Source: JAHDVS01 sp964370985 (lineage in GTDB: Bacteria; Actinomycetota; Thermoleophilia; Gaiellales; Gaiellaceae). From it: a stretch of 64,000 bases of DNA. A program made the position numbers and the translations under genes. The stretch spans positions 1 to 64,000 of the forward strand of contig CAYJLE010000009.1 of the NCBI GenBank assembly GCA_964370985.1, read 5' to 3'. Under the pieces are notes generated by a model. The model was given only the letters and a program-made list of their open reading frames with translations, made no database searches and was not told the origin of the DNA. Below, in pieces: positions 35,605 to 44,323 of the stretch; position 1 is the first letter of the stretch; each line of letters begins with the position of its first letter.

Positions 35605-36725
35605 CCGCGGTCTCCCACCTGTACGTCCACGTCCCGTTCTGCGCCCGGCGCTGCGGCTACTGCGACTTCGTCACGCTCGTCGATCGCCGCGGCCAGCACG
35701 AGGCCTACGTGGACGCGCTGCTCGCGGAGCTCGAGCTCGAGCGGGGCTCGCTCGCCGCGGAGCTCGAGACCGTCTACCTGGGCGGGGGGACGCCGACGTT
35801 CGCGAAGCCCCGGGCGCTCGAGCGGCTGCTCCGGTCGCTGCCCCCGGCCGCGGAGGTCACCGTCGAGGCGAACCCGGAGACGGTCACGCCGGCACTCGTC
35901 GACCTGCTGCGGCGCGCGGGCGTCTCGCGCGTGTCGCTCGGGGCGCAGAGCTTCGAGCCGCGCCTGCTCGCCGCGCTCGAGCGCCGCGCGGGCCCGGAGG
36001 ACGTGCGGCGCGCCGTCCGCCTCCTGCGCGAAGGAGGCCTCGACAACGTGTCGATCGACCTCATCTACGGGATCCCGGGGCAGAGCGCTGCCGACCTCGA
36101 AGGCGACCTGCAGGCCGCGCTCGCCCTCGGTCCCGAGCACATCTCCTGCTACGAGCTCGAGGCCAAGCCGGGGACGCGCTTCACGCACGCCCACGGTGTC
36201 GAGCTCGCCCGGCAGGCGGAGGCGATGGAGGGCTACTTCGAGCTGGTCGTCGCCACGCTGACCGCGGCGGGCTACCGCTGGTACGAGACGTCGAGCTTCT
36301 GCCGGGAGGGGAGGCGCTCGCGTCACAACCTCGCGACCTGGCTCGGCCGTGACTACCTGGGTCTCGGCATCGGGGCGGTCTCGACGGTCGCCGGCCGGCG
36401 CTGGCGCAACCGCCCCGGCTTGGCCGCCTACCTGCGGGCGCTCGACGCCGGCCGGCTTCCCCCGCGCGAGCTCGAGCCGCTCGGCCCGGCGACCCGCCGG
36501 GGCGAGCGGCTGATGGTCGGTCTGCGCCTCGACGAGCCGCTCCCGCTCGCCGAGGTCGAGGGCGCCTACGACCCGCGCGGGCTCGTGCGGCTCGAGCGTC
36601 TCGGCCTGCTCGAGCGCCTCGGCGACGGGGTGCGCCTCACCTCCCGCGGCCGCTTCCTCGGCGGCGGCGCGACCGTCGAGCTGCTCGCGGAAATGCCTGC
36701 AAATGAGCTTGTTGAGTCGGGGTGA
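35601..36725 (+). CDS. hemW: HemW-type radical SAM protein
   Basis: Radical-SAM protein formerly taken for an oxygen-independent coproporphyrinogen oxidase; HemW is known as a haem chaperone. 374 residues. The cluster motif is HVPFCARRCGYCDF (CxxxCxxC), followed by YLGGGTPT and IDLIYGIPGQS. The C-terminal HemN-like domain carries LMVGLRLDEPL. It lacks the N-terminal extension of true HemN. GTG 35601 overlaps the lepA stop. Confidence 0.9.
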
Positions 36726-36730
36726 TCGGC

Positions 36731-36736
36731 TAGGAT
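36731..36736 (+). promoter_or_regulatory. Promoter of hrcA, leaderless
   Basis: -10 TAGGAT (36731-36736) with a plausible -35 TTGTTG at 36709-36714 (16-base spacer). Seven bases separate the -10 box from ATG 36744. No CIRCE inverted repeat (TTAGCACTC/GAGTGCTAA) is visible here. Confidence 0.65.
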
Positions 36737-36743
36737 CAACGGT

Positions 36744-37784
36744 ATGGGCCCGGAGACGCAGGAGCTGACCGAGCGGCAGCGAGTGATCCTCGAGTACGTC
36801 GTCGAGGACTACGTCGCCGCTGGACAGCCGGTGGGGTCGAAGGCGCTCGCGACCCGCCGCGACATGGAGATCTCCGCCTCCACCGTGCGCTACGAGCTCG
36901 CGGAACTCGAGGAGCGGGGGCTCCTCAGCCACCCGCACACGTCGGCCGGGCGGGTGCCCACCGACCTCGGCTACCGCGTGTACGTGGACCGGCTGCTGGG
37001 AACGCCCGAGCCGAGGCCGACCGAGCTGACGCTCGACCTGTCCGCCGCCAGCCGCGAGGTCGACGTGGCGCTCCAGGCGACGACCGACGCCCTCGCCCAC
37101 GTCACGCACCTGCTCGCGCTCGTGACGGCGCCGCCGCTGGAGGCGACGATCGTGCGGCACGCGGAGGTGCTCATGCTCCAGCCACAGGTCGTCGTCTGCG
37201 TGGTGATCACGTCGACCGGCGAGGTGTCGAAGCGGGTCGCCACCTTCGACGAGCCCGTCGACGCGGGGCTGGCCGAGTGGGCCCGGGAGTACCTGAACGA
37301 GCAGGTCGCGGGCCTCACGCTCGGCGCCCGCCTGCTGCGGCATCGCTTCGGCGACCCCGGTCTCTCCCCGCGCGAGCGGGAGTTCCTGGCGGCGCTCGAG
37401 CCCGCCTTCACGGAGCTCGTCGAGCGGGGGGAGCGCGAGGTGTACGTGGGCGGCGCCGCCGGCGTGATGGACGAGTTCCCCGCCGACGACATCGGCGCGT
37501 TCCGCAGCCTGCTCGAGGCGCTCGAGCGCCGTGCCGCCCTGCTCGAGCTGACACGGGCGAAGCTCGCGACCCGCAGGCCCTTCGTTCGCGTCGGGTCGGA
37601 GCTCGACGACCCGGCGTTCGTCCGCGTCTCCCTGGTCGGGGCGCCGTACGGGCTCAGCCGCCGCAACCTCGGCACCGTCAGCCTGATCGGCCCCACGCGC
37701 ATGGACTACGGCAAGGCGATCGGCGCTGTCCGGGCGGCGGCGCTCGAGCTGTCCCGGTTCGTCGAGGGCCTGTACGACGAGTGA
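36744..37784 (+). CDS. hrcA: Heat-inducible transcription repressor HrcA
   Basis: Repressor of chaperone genes that binds CIRCE. 346 residues: a winged-helix N-terminus (LTERQRVILEYVVEDYVAAGQPVGSKAL, shown here in parts) with SASTVRYELAELEERGLLSHPHTSAGR, and the C-terminal GAF-like dimer domain ending GTVSLIGPTRMDYGKAIGAV. The gene pair hrcA-dnaJ is typical. Unusually, no CIRCE element lies before this operon, so autoregulation through CIRCE is not supported; targets may lie elsewhere. Confidence 0.96.
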   Translation: MGPETQELTERQRVILEYVVEDYVAAGQPVGSKALATRRDMEISASTVRYELAELEERGLLSHPHTSAGRVPTDLGYRVYVDRLLGTPEPRPTELTLDLSAASREVDVALQATTDALAHVTHLLALVTAPPLEATIVRHAEVLMLQPQVVVCVVITSTGEVSKRVATFDEPVDAGLAEWAREYLNEQVAGLTLGARLLRHRFGDPGLSPREREFLAALEPAFTELVERGEREVYVGGAAGVMDEFPADDIGAFRSLLEALERRAALLELTRAKLATRRPFVRVGSELDDPAFVRVSLVGAPYGLSRRNLGTVSLIGPTRMDYGKAIGAVRAAALELSRFVEGLYDE

Positions 37785-37805
37785 CCGGCGGTCCTGGGGC
37801 GGCGG

Positions 37806-37811
37806 TACCCT
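37806..37811 (+). promoter_or_regulatory. Candidate -10 box of dnaJ, near-leaderless
   Basis: TACCCT, eight bases before ATG 37820. An independent dnaJ promoter inside the hrcA-dnaJ unit. Confidence 0.45.
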
Positions 37812-37819
37812 AGACCGCG

Positions 37820-38944
37820 ATGGCGACGACGAAGCGCGACTACTACGAGATCCTCGGCGTTCCGCGCGACGCTGACGAGCGGGCGATCAAGAAGTCCTTC
37901 CGGACGCTCGCGCGGGAGCTCCACCCGGACGTGTCCGACGCGGCCGACGCGGAGGAGCGGTTCCGCGAGCTGGCGGAGGCGTACGAGGTGCTCTCCAAGC
38001 CGGAGGCACGCGAGCTGTACGACCGCTACGGGCACGAGGGGCTGCGAACGGGCGGCTTCCGGCCGGGTTCCTTCGACTTCGCGAACCTTTCCGACCTCTT
38101 CTCGGCGTTCTTCGGGGACGAGCTGCTCGGTGGCGGGCAGGCGCGGCGGCGGGGGCGGCAGCGCGGCGGCGACGTCGCCGCCGAGGTCGAGATCGACCTC
38201 GTCGACGTCGCCCGCGGAGTCACGCGCGAGGTGCCGCTGACCGTGGCCGTGGCATGCGCTGCGTGTGACGGGAGCGGTGCGGCGACCGGGTCTACGCCCG
38301 AGACTTGCCCCGGCTGCTCCGGCGCCGGTCGTGTTCAGCAGGTCGCGAGCACCGTGTTCGGGCAGATCGTGCGAGCCCAGGTGTGCCCCCGCTGCCGCGG
38401 CGTCGGAACGATCATCGCCGAGCCCTGCCCCGCCTGCGACGGCGATGGACGTGTTCCCGAGCAGCGCGCGCGCGAGGTGCGGATCCCGGCGGGTATCCAC
38501 GACGGCCAGCGCATCCGCCTGTCCGGCGAGGGCCACGTGGGCGACCGGGGGAGCCGTCCCGGGGACGCCTACGTCGTCGTGCGCGTCCGCCCCGACGAGC
38601 GGCTCGCCCGCGACGGCGACGACATCGTGTCGGGGGTGCAGCTGACGATCACCCAGGCGGCGCTCGGGTGCCGCGTCACGGTGCCGACGATCGACGGCGA
38701 GCTGGAGCTCGAGTTCAAGCCGGGGACGCAGCCGGGCGAGGTGCGGGTGCTTCGTGGCAAGGGGCTGCCGGCCCTTCAGGGCTTCGGGCGCGGCAACCAC
38801 CGCCTCCTCGTCGTCGTAGCGGTTCCCCACCGGCTCACCGACGAGCAGAGGCGCCTGCTCGAGGAGTTCGAGCGCCTCTCCGGCGAGCGCACGTACGCGC
38901 TCGACGAGGGGTTCTTCGAGCGCGTCAGGGCCGCGTTCCACTGA
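37820..38944 (+). CDS. dnaJ: Chaperone protein DnaJ
   Basis: Hsp40 co-chaperone of DnaK, 374 residues. J domain with HPD in ELHPDVSDA, a short glycine/phenylalanine region (GGFRPGSFDF), four zinc-finger repeats (CAACDGSG, CPGCSGAG, CPRCRGVG, CPACDGDG) and the two C-terminal substrate domains. It is a full type I DnaJ. DnaK and GrpE are not encoded nearby, so this is the second DnaJ arrangement (with hrcA) found in many Actinomycetota. Confidence 0.97.
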   Translation: MATTKRDYYEILGVPRDADERAIKKSFRTLARELHPDVSDAADAEERFRELAEAYEVLSKPEARELYDRYGHEGLRTGGFRPGSFDFANLSDLFSAFFGDELLGGGQARRRGRQRGGDVAAEVEIDLVDVARGVTREVPLTVAVACAACDGSGAATGSTPETCPGCSGAGRVQQVASTVFGQIVRAQVCPRCRGVGTIIAEPCPACDGDGRVPEQRAREVRIPAGIHDGQRIRLSGEGHVGDRGSRPGDAYVVVRVRPDERLARDGDDIVSGVQLTITQAALGCRVTVPTIDGELELEFKPGTQPGEVRVLRGKGLPALQGFGRGNHRLLVVVAVPHRLTDEQRRLLEEFERLSGERTYALDEGFFERVRAAFH

Positions 38945-38979
38945 GCGGGGAGGGGCGGCACCCGCAACCGCTGCGCCGC

Positions 38980-39741
38980 GTGGCGGTGCTCGTCGCCGCC
39001 GAGCGCGCCGAGGAGGCCCGCGCGCTCCTCCTCGCGCTCTGTCCCGGCGGCTTCGAGGAGCTCGAGCGCCCGGGCACGGTGGAGCTCTCCGCCTACGTCG
39101 ACGCTGCCGGCGAAGAGCGGCTCCTGAGGGCGTTCCCCCGGGCCGAGGGCCGCGACGTCCCGGACGGCTGGGAGGGCGCGTGGCGGGCGTTCCACCGGCC
39201 GGTCCGGGTCGGGCCGCTCTGGGTCGGGCCACCCTGGGAGGAGCCGGAGCCGGGTGCCGTGGCGGTCGTGATCGACCCCGGCCAGGCGTTCGGAACCGGG
39301 GCGCACGCGACCACCCGCCTCTGCCTCGAGCTCCTGGTCGGGCAGCCGCGTGGCAGCCTCCTCGACCTCGGCTGCGGCTCTGGCGTGCTCGCGATCGCGG
39401 CGGCGAGGCTCGGATTTGGCCCTGTGGTCGCGCTCGACGATGACCCCGCGGCCGTCGAGGCTACCCGCGCGAACGCGCTCGTGAACCGCGCCGACATCGA
39501 CGTCCGGCTCGCCGACTGCCTGCGCGAGCCGCTGCCGGAGACCGCGCTCGCGATCGCCAACATCGGCGCCGCCGCGGTTGCCCCGCTCGCCGGCCGCGTA
39601 CCCGCTCCGCGCCTGATCGCGTCTGGCTACCTCGCGGCCGACCGCATCGAGACACCGGGCCGCCGCAGCGTCGAGCGGCGCGAGCTCGACGTGTGGGCCG
39701 CGGACGTGCTCGAGCGGCCGGCTAGCCGACGACGGCCGTGA
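38980..39741 (+). CDS. prmA: Ribosomal protein L11 methyltransferase
   Basis: SAM-dependent enzyme that methylates ribosomal protein L11. Signatures: DPGQAFGTGAHATTRLCLELL and the SAM motif LLDLGCGSGVLAIAAARLG, then VALDDDPAAVEATRANALVN. About 253 residues, shorter than the 290-310 of many PrmA. The start is uncertain: GTG 38980 is the first standard codon, but CTG 38971 would give LRRVAVLVAAE, which fits the family start; GGGGAGGGG lies at 38946-38954. dnaJ-prmA is a conserved pair. Confidence 0.9.
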   Translation: MAVLVAAERAEEARALLLALCPGGFEELERPGTVELSAYVDAAGEERLLRAFPRAEGRDVPDGWEGAWRAFHRPVRVGPLWVGPPWEEPEPGAVAVVIDPGQAFGTGAHATTRLCLELLVGQPRGSLLDLGCGSGVLAIAAARLGFGPVVALDDDPAAVEATRANALVNRADIDVRLADCLREPLPETALAIANIGAAAVAPLAGRVPAPRLIASGYLAADRIETPGRRSVERRELDVWAADVLERPASRRRP

Positions 39742-39835
39742 AGGTCTCCATGTGCTCGAGCTCCTCGCTCTTGCAGCCGCAGCGCTGCGATCAGTCCCGT
39801 CACCGTGCTATGACCTCCCGTGGCGGGCGCCCTTA

Positions 39836-39841
39836 TAGCAT
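39836..39841 (+). promoter_or_regulatory. -10 box of mtaB, leaderless
   Basis: TAGCAT within TTATAGCAT, six bases before GTG 39848. The 106-base stretch from prmA to mtaB shows nothing else. Confidence 0.6.
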
Positions 39842-39847
39842 GGTGGC

Positions 39848-41032
39848 GTGGCGACGTTCAGTGCCCGCTTCCTCGGCTGCAAGGTCTCCCACACCGACGT
39901 GCAGGAGGTACGCGAACGCCTGCTCGCGGACGGCCACGTCGAGTCCGAGCTTGCGGAGGTGGCGGTGATCGGAACGTGTTGCGTCACGCGGGAGGCTGTC
40001 CGCAAGTCGCGCAAGGCTGCGCGGCGGGCCGCCGGCAGCGCGCAGCGCGTCTACCTGACGGGCTGTGCGGCAAGCCTCCCGGGCTCCTTCGACGACCTCC
40101 CGGCGAACGTCGAGGTGGTCGGGCTCCCGAGCGAGCGTACGCCCGGGTTCGTCGCGGAGCGGGTCGGCACGTTCGGCTGCGCGACGCCGGACACGGGTCT
40201 CGAGCGGGTCCGCGCGTTCGTGAAGGTGCAGGACGGGTGCGGCTTCGGCTGCTCGTTCTGCGTGATCCCGCAGGTGCGCGGCGCGCCACGGAGCCGCCCC
40301 GCCGCCAGGGTGCTCGCCGAGATCCGCCGCCGGGTCGAGCAGGGCCACCGAGAGGTGGTCCTGACCGGCATCAACCTCGGCTGCTACCGCGACCGGGAGG
40401 TCACCGTCGATCTCGCCGGTCTCGTGCGCGCGGCCGGGGCGACGCCGGGGCTCGCGCGGCTGCGGCTCTCGTCCGTCGAGGTCAACCACGTCACGCCGGC
40501 GCTCGTGGCCGCGCTGCGGGAGACGGGGACGGCTTCGCCGCACCTGCACGTGCCGCTCCAGGCCGGGGACGACGGGATCCTGCAGGCCATGGGCCGGCGC
40601 TACACCGCGGCCACGTTCCTGCGGCGTCTCGAGCACGCCGAGGGCTTCAACCTCACCACCGACGTGATCGTCGGCTTTCCCGGCGAGGACGACGCGGCGT
40701 TCGAGCGGACGCTCGCGGTCGTCGAGCGCGCCGGGATCACGAGGGCGCACGTGTTTCCGTACTCGCCCAGGCCGGGCACGCCGACGGAGGGCCTCGACCC
40801 GGTCAGCGCCACCTCGAAGCGAGAGCGCGGCTCGCGGTTGCGCGCCGCCGTCCGGGAGACCCGTCTGCGCGCCTGGGCGCGCAAGCTCGGTAGCGACGAC
40901 ACCGTCCTCGTCGACCGCCCGGGCCGCGGCTACGGCGACGACTACTCGCCCTGGCTCGTCGAGGGCCGGGTCGGCGAGCTCGTGCCCGTTCGCGGCCGCG
41001 CGGTCACGGAGGAGGGGATCCTCGCTGCCTGA
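39848..41032 (+). CDS. mtaB: tRNA methylthiotransferase, MtaB-like
   Basis: Radical-SAM enzyme that adds a methylthio group to modified A37 of tRNA. 394 residues. N-terminal cluster-binding cysteines in FLGCKVSHTDV, GTCCVT and LTGCAAS; radical-SAM CGFGCSFC; then IPQVRGAPRSRP and HLHVPLQAGDDGILQAMGRRY. The family has MiaB (ms2i6A), MtaB (ms2t6A) and RimO branches; the GCKVS N-terminus and CVIPxxRGxxRSR pattern favour MtaB. A C-terminal TRAM domain follows. It shares bases with the HIT gene. Confidence 0.9.
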   Translation: MATFSARFLGCKVSHTDVQEVRERLLADGHVESELAEVAVIGTCCVTREAVRKSRKAARRAAGSAQRVYLTGCAASLPGSFDDLPANVEVVGLPSERTPGFVAERVGTFGCATPDTGLERVRAFVKVQDGCGFGCSFCVIPQVRGAPRSRPAARVLAEIRRRVEQGHREVVLTGINLGCYRDREVTVDLAGLVRAAGATPGLARLRLSSVEVNHVTPALVAALRETGTASPHLHVPLQAGDDGILQAMGRRYTAATFLRRLEHAEGFNLTTDVIVGFPGEDDAAFERTLAVVERAGITRAHVFPYSPRPGTPTEGLDPVSATSKRERGSRLRAAVRETRLRAWARKLGSDDTVLVDRPGRGYGDDYSPWLVEGRVGELVPVRGRAVTEEGILAA

Positions 41033-41363
41033 CGCCGGCTGCGTGTTCTGCCGGATCGCGCGCGGCGAGCTTCCCGCCGACGTCGTCCACCGCGCCGACG
41101 GGCTACTGGCGATCCGCGACATCGCGCCGAAGGCCCCCGTCCACCTGCTCTGCTTTCCCGAGCGCCATCTCGCGACGTTCCGCGAGATCTCCGCGCTGGA
41201 GCAGGCCGAGGCGAAGCTGCTGCTCGACTTCGTGGCCGAGACCGCCGAGCTGGCGGGCCTCGACGACTACCGCGTGATCGTGAACGTCGGCCCCGGGGCG
41301 GGGCAGACCGTCTTCCACCTCCACTGGCATGTGCTCGGAGGACGTACGCTTCCGTTTCCATGA
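41025..41363 (+). CDS. HIT-family nucleotide hydrolase
   Basis: Histidine-triad protein, 112 residues, with CVFCRIARGELPADVV at the start and the triad FHLHWHVLGG at the end, which fits the purine-nucleoside phosphoramidase (Hint) group. The full N-terminus needs the CTG at 41025 (MPDAGCVFC), which follows GGAGGAGGGG (41008-41017) with seven bases spacing, the best Shine-Dalgarno in this part of the window. GTG 41043 would delete the cysteine-containing start. The CTG overlaps the mtaB stop by eight bases. Confidence 0.9.
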   Translation: MPDAGCVFCRIARGELPADVVHRADGLLAIRDIAPKAPVHLLCFPERHLATFREISALEQAEAKLLLDFVAETAELAGLDDYRVIVNVGPGAGQTVFHLHWHVLGGRTLPFP

Positions 41364-41797
41364 TCGAGCGGATCGAGACCGAGCTCAAGGACGCCATGCG
41401 CCGGCGCGACGCGGTGCGCCGCTCGACGCTACGCCTGACGCTCGCCGCGCTGCGGGCGGCCGAGAAGGAGCTCGACCGGCCGCTGAAGGTCGAGGAGGAG
41501 CTCCAGGTGCTCCAGCGGGAGCGCAAGCGCCGGCTCGAATCGGTGCGTGTGTTTCGCGAGGCAGGTCGTGAGCAGCAGGCCGGCAGCGAGGAGGAGGAGC
41601 TGCGCGTGCTCGAGGAGCTCTTGCCCGAGCCTCTGTCCGAGGCGGAGCTCGAGCGGATCGTGGAGAACGCGATCGCGGAGACGGGAGCGACGTCGCTGCG
41701 CGACCTCGGCCGCGTGATGGCGGACGTGATGCCCCAGGTCGCCGGCCGCGCCGACGGCTCGGGCGTCAGCCAGCTCGTGCGCGAGCTGCTTGCGTAG
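41360..41797 (+). CDS. yqeY: GatB/YqeY family protein
   Basis: 145 residues similar to the C-terminal tRNA-binding domain of GatB. It starts MIERIETELKDAMRRRD and contains LPEPLSEAELERIVENAIAETGA and LGRVMADVMPQVAGRADG, the YqeY signatures. The ATG overlaps the HIT stop (ATGA). YqeY is thought to aid tRNA-dependent amidation, but its role is not well established. Confidence 0.92.
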   Translation: MIERIETELKDAMRRRDAVRRSTLRLTLAALRAAEKELDRPLKVEEELQVLQRERKRRLESVRVFREAGREQQAGSEEEELRVLEELLPEPLSEAELERIVENAIAETGATSLRDLGRVMADVMPQVAGRADGSGVSQLVRELLA

Positions 41798-41800
41798 CGT

Positions 41801-41822
41801 GGCCGCCGGGCGCCGGGCGGCC
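41801..41822 (+). terminator. Candidate intrinsic terminator after yqeY
   Basis: GGCCGCC (41801-41807) and GGCGGCC (41816-41822) pair with an eight-base GC-rich loop, followed by only TTCT. The weak T-tract makes it uncertain. Confidence 0.4.
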
Positions 41823-41830
41823 TTCTAGAC

Positions 41831-42799
41831 TTGGAGACGTTGCAGGACGTCCTGTCCGTACCGAACGAGGTCGCGGCGGAGCTCGCCTCGATCGACGACG
41901 GCATCCTGGAGGCACTGCGCGACCGGTTCGGCTGCTCGATCCTGCTGCGCGGCAACCGCGTCACCCTCGAGGGGCGCGAGCTCGACGTGGCGGCCGCGCG
42001 CACCGTGCTCGACGAGCTGGTCGAGCTTGTCGAGGCCGGCCACGAGATCGGCCCGGGCACCGTGGACGCGGTGCTCGGGGCGCTGGAGGAGTCGGCGGAC
42101 GTGCGTGACGTGTTCGAGGACGTGATCTGGCGCCACCGGGGCAAGAAGATCACGCCGAAGACCGTCAACCAGAAGCGCTACGTCGACGCGATCCGCAGCC
42201 GCACGATCACCTTCGGGATCGGGCCGGCCGGCACGGGGAAGACCTACCTCGCGATGGCGCTCGCCGTCGCCGCGCTCGCCGAGCGCGAGGTGGGCCGGAT
42301 CATCCTCACCCGTCCCGCGGTCGAGGCGGGCGAACGGCTCGGCTTCCTTCCGGGCGACATGCTCGCGAAGGTCGATCCGTATCTGCGCCCGCTGTTCGAC
42401 GCCCTCTACGACATGCTCGACGCGGACCGGCTCGCCTCTCACATGGAGAAGGGGGCGATCGAGGTCGCCCCGCTCGCGTTCATGCGTGGCCGCACCCTGA
42501 ACGACTCGTTCGTGATCCTCGACGAGGCGCAGAACACGAGCCCCGAGCAGATGCAGATGTTCCTGACACGCCTCGGCTTCGGCTCGCGTGTCGTCGTCAC
42601 GGGCGACGTCACCCAGGTCGACCTCCCGCGCGACCAGGCGTCGGGCCTGATCCAGGTACAGCAGATCCTCGCCGAGGTCGAGGGCATCGCCTTCGTCGAG
42701 TTCGGCCACCAGGACGTCGTGCGCCACAAGCTCGTCCAGCGCATCGTCGAGGCCTACCGGCTCCACGCCGAAGAGACCGGCACCCAGCGGCGGCGTTGA
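41831..42799 (+). CDS. phoH: PhoH-like ATPase
   Basis: 322 residues with an N-terminal KH-like part (ILLRGNRVTLEGRE) and the PhoH NTPase core: ITPKTVNQKRYVDAIR, Walker A GIGPAGTGKTYLA, RPAVEAGERLGFLPGDM and Walker B FVILDEAQNTS. The cluster phoH-ybeY-dgkA-cdd-era is conserved, linking it to RNA or ribosome metabolism. The start is uncertain: TTG 41831 lies inside TAGACT, which looks like a -10 box (41826-41831), so TTG 41840, eight bases behind it, is an alternative. Confidence 0.93.
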   Translation: METLQDVLSVPNEVAAELASIDDGILEALRDRFGCSILLRGNRVTLEGRELDVAAARTVLDELVELVEAGHEIGPGTVDAVLGALEESADVRDVFEDVIWRHRGKKITPKTVNQKRYVDAIRSRTITFGIGPAGTGKTYLAMALAVAALAEREVGRIILTRPAVEAGERLGFLPGDMLAKVDPYLRPLFDALYDMLDADRLASHMEKGAIEVAPLAFMRGRTLNDSFVILDEAQNTSPEQMQMFLTRLGFGSRVVVTGDVTQVDLPRDQASGLIQVQQILAEVEGIAFVEFGHQDVVRHKLVQRIVEAYRLHAEETGTQRRR

Positions 42800-43173
42800 T
42801 CGAGATCGAGGTCGTCAATCGAAGCGGCGCCGGCGCGGACGAGCAGGCGCTTCGCGACCTGTGCCGCCATGTCCTCGCCGCGGAGGGGATCGAGGGCGGC
42901 GACCTCGGCGTGACGCTGGTCGGGCCGGACGAGATCGCCGCGCTGAAGCGCGAGCATCTGGGCGCGCACGAGCCGACCGACGTGCTCTCGTTCCCGATCG
43001 ACGGCCGCGACGAGTTGCCCGCGGGCGTTCCGCGGCAGCTCGGCGACGTCGTCCTCTGCCCGCAGGTCGTCGGTGACGCCTGGCGGGCGCCGCTCGTGCA
43101 CGGGCTGCTGCACCTGCTCGGCTACGACCACGGCGAGGCGATGGAGCGCCGGGAGGTGGCGCTCCTGCCGTGA
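42796..43173 (+). CDS. ybeY: Endoribonuclease YbeY
   Basis: Metal-dependent RNase for 16S rRNA 3'-end maturation and ribosome quality control. 125 residues with the zinc triad in HGLLHLLGYDHGEAME and the core VLSFPID plus GDVVLCP. The start is TTG 42796, overlapping the phoH stop as TTGA; MIEIEVVNRSG fits the family N-terminus. It is short at the C-terminus (ALLP) compared with other YbeY, but complete in the active site. Confidence 0.95.
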   Translation: MIEIEVVNRSGAGADEQALRDLCRHVLAAEGIEGGDLGVTLVGPDEIAALKREHLGAHEPTDVLSFPIDGRDELPAGVPRQLGDVVLCPQVVGDAWRAPLVHGLLHLLGYDHGEAMERREVALLP

Positions 43174-43961
43174 GCGCCACGAAGCCCTCCCGCAAGCCGG
43201 CCGAGCCCGGCCACCCGTCGCCCGGCGAGGAGGGCCAGCTGCCCGGGCCGCGTGGGTCGACCTCGATCCTCCAGAGCTTCAACTACGCGTTCGAGGGGAT
43301 CACCTGGGTGCTGCGCACGCAGCGAAACATGCGCATCCACTTCGGGGTGGCGACGCTCGTGCTCGTCGTCGCGTTCGCCTACGACGTGACCAGGATCGAG
43401 CTGATCGCGCTCCTGCTCGCGATCGCGTTCGTCCTGATCACGGAGATGATCAACACGGCGCTCGAGGCGGCAACGGACGTCGCCACGACCTCGTTCGATC
43501 CGCTTGCGAAGCTCGCCAAGGACATCGCCGCCGGGGCTGTCCTGATCGCATCTGTCACCGCCCTCGTGATCGCGTACCTCGTGCTCGCCGACCGTCTCGG
43601 CCAACCGACCGACCGGCTGCTCACGCAGATCCGCGACCGGCCGCTGCACCTGACGCTGATCGCGCTCGTGGTCGTGATCCTCTCGGTGATCGCGCTCAAG
43701 GCCCTGACCCGCCGGGGTCGCCCCCTCTCCGGAGGGCTCCCCTCGGGGCACGCCGCGCTCGCATTCGCGGGCTGGGCGGCGATCACGTTCCTCACCGAGG
43801 GCTTCCGCCACCGCGTGCTCGTGTCGACGGTCGCGTGCATCCTGGCCCTGCTCGTCGCCCAGACCCGCGTCGAGTCGGGCATCCACTCGACCCTCGAGGT
43901 CGCGATCGGTGCCGTGTTCGGCGCCGGGGTGACCCTCGCGCTCTTCCAGGCGTTCGGCTGA
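43170..43961 (+). CDS. Undecaprenol kinase-phosphatase fusion (DgkA + PAP2)
   Basis: 263 residues. The N-terminal half is a diacylglycerol kinase-type membrane enzyme: FNYAFEGITWVLRTQRNMRIHF and LITEMINTALEAATD (ExxNTxxE). The C-terminal half is a PAP2 phosphatase with KALTRRGRP, PSGHA and TRVESGIHS (KxxxxxxRP, PSGH, R-x5-H). About seven membrane segments. By family knowledge the first half phosphorylates undecaprenol and the second could remove phosphate from undecaprenyl pyrophosphate or related lipids. GTG overlaps the ybeY stop. Which lipids are used is inference. Confidence 0.87.
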   Translation: MSATKPSRKPAEPGHPSPGEEGQLPGPRGSTSILQSFNYAFEGITWVLRTQRNMRIHFGVATLVLVVAFAYDVTRIELIALLLAIAFVLITEMINTALEAATDVATTSFDPLAKLAKDIAAGAVLIASVTALVIAYLVLADRLGQPTDRLLTQIRDRPLHLTLIALVVVILSVIALKALTRRGRPLSGGLPSGHAALAFAGWAAITFLTEGFRHRVLVSTVACILALLVAQTRVESGIHSTLEVAIGAVFGAGVTLALFQAFG

Positions 43962-44323
43962 TGGACGACGCCGCCCTCCTCGAGGAGGCCCGCCGCGCCG
44001 CACGCGCGGCGTACGCCCCCTACTCGGGGCTCGCGGTCGGCGCCGTCGTGCTCGCGCGAGACGGGCGCGTGTTCGCCGGCGTGAACGTCGAGTGCGCCTC
44101 GTACCCGCTCGGCCTGTGTGCGGAGCGTGCCGCGCTGGCCCGGGCCGTCGCCGACGGGATCCGGCCCGGCGACGTGGAGGCGGTCGCGGTGACCGCCGTG
44201 CCGTGCGGCGGCTGCCGCCAGTGGCTCGTCGAGCTCCGGGTCGGGCGCGTCGTCTACCCGGCGGGCGCGGGCCACGCCGTCCGCGACCCCGCCGAGCTCC
44301 TCCCCGGCGCGTTCGAGCTGTGA
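43961..44323 (+). CDS. cdd: Cytidine deaminase
   Basis: Pyrimidine salvage enzyme that turns cytidine into uridine. 120 residues: APYSGLAVGAVVLARDGRVFAGVNVE, the zinc/catalytic glutamate motif CAERAAL and the zinc pair PCGGCRQ. It ends DPAELLPGAFEL, the usual C-terminus of homotetrameric CDA. Start and stop overlap both neighbours (TGATG and GTGA). Its place between dgkA and era is widely conserved. Confidence 0.96.
   Translation: MDDAALLEEARRAARAAYAPYSGLAVGAVVLARDGRVFAGVNVECASYPLGLCAERAALARAVADGIRPGDVEAVAVTAVPCGGCRQWLVELRVGRVVYPAGAGHAVRDPAELLPGAFEL

Noticed and set aside
41801..41822. Firm terminator after yqeY
   Set aside because: Stem is good but only TTCT follows, and the next gene phoH is just nine bases on; kept at low confidence.
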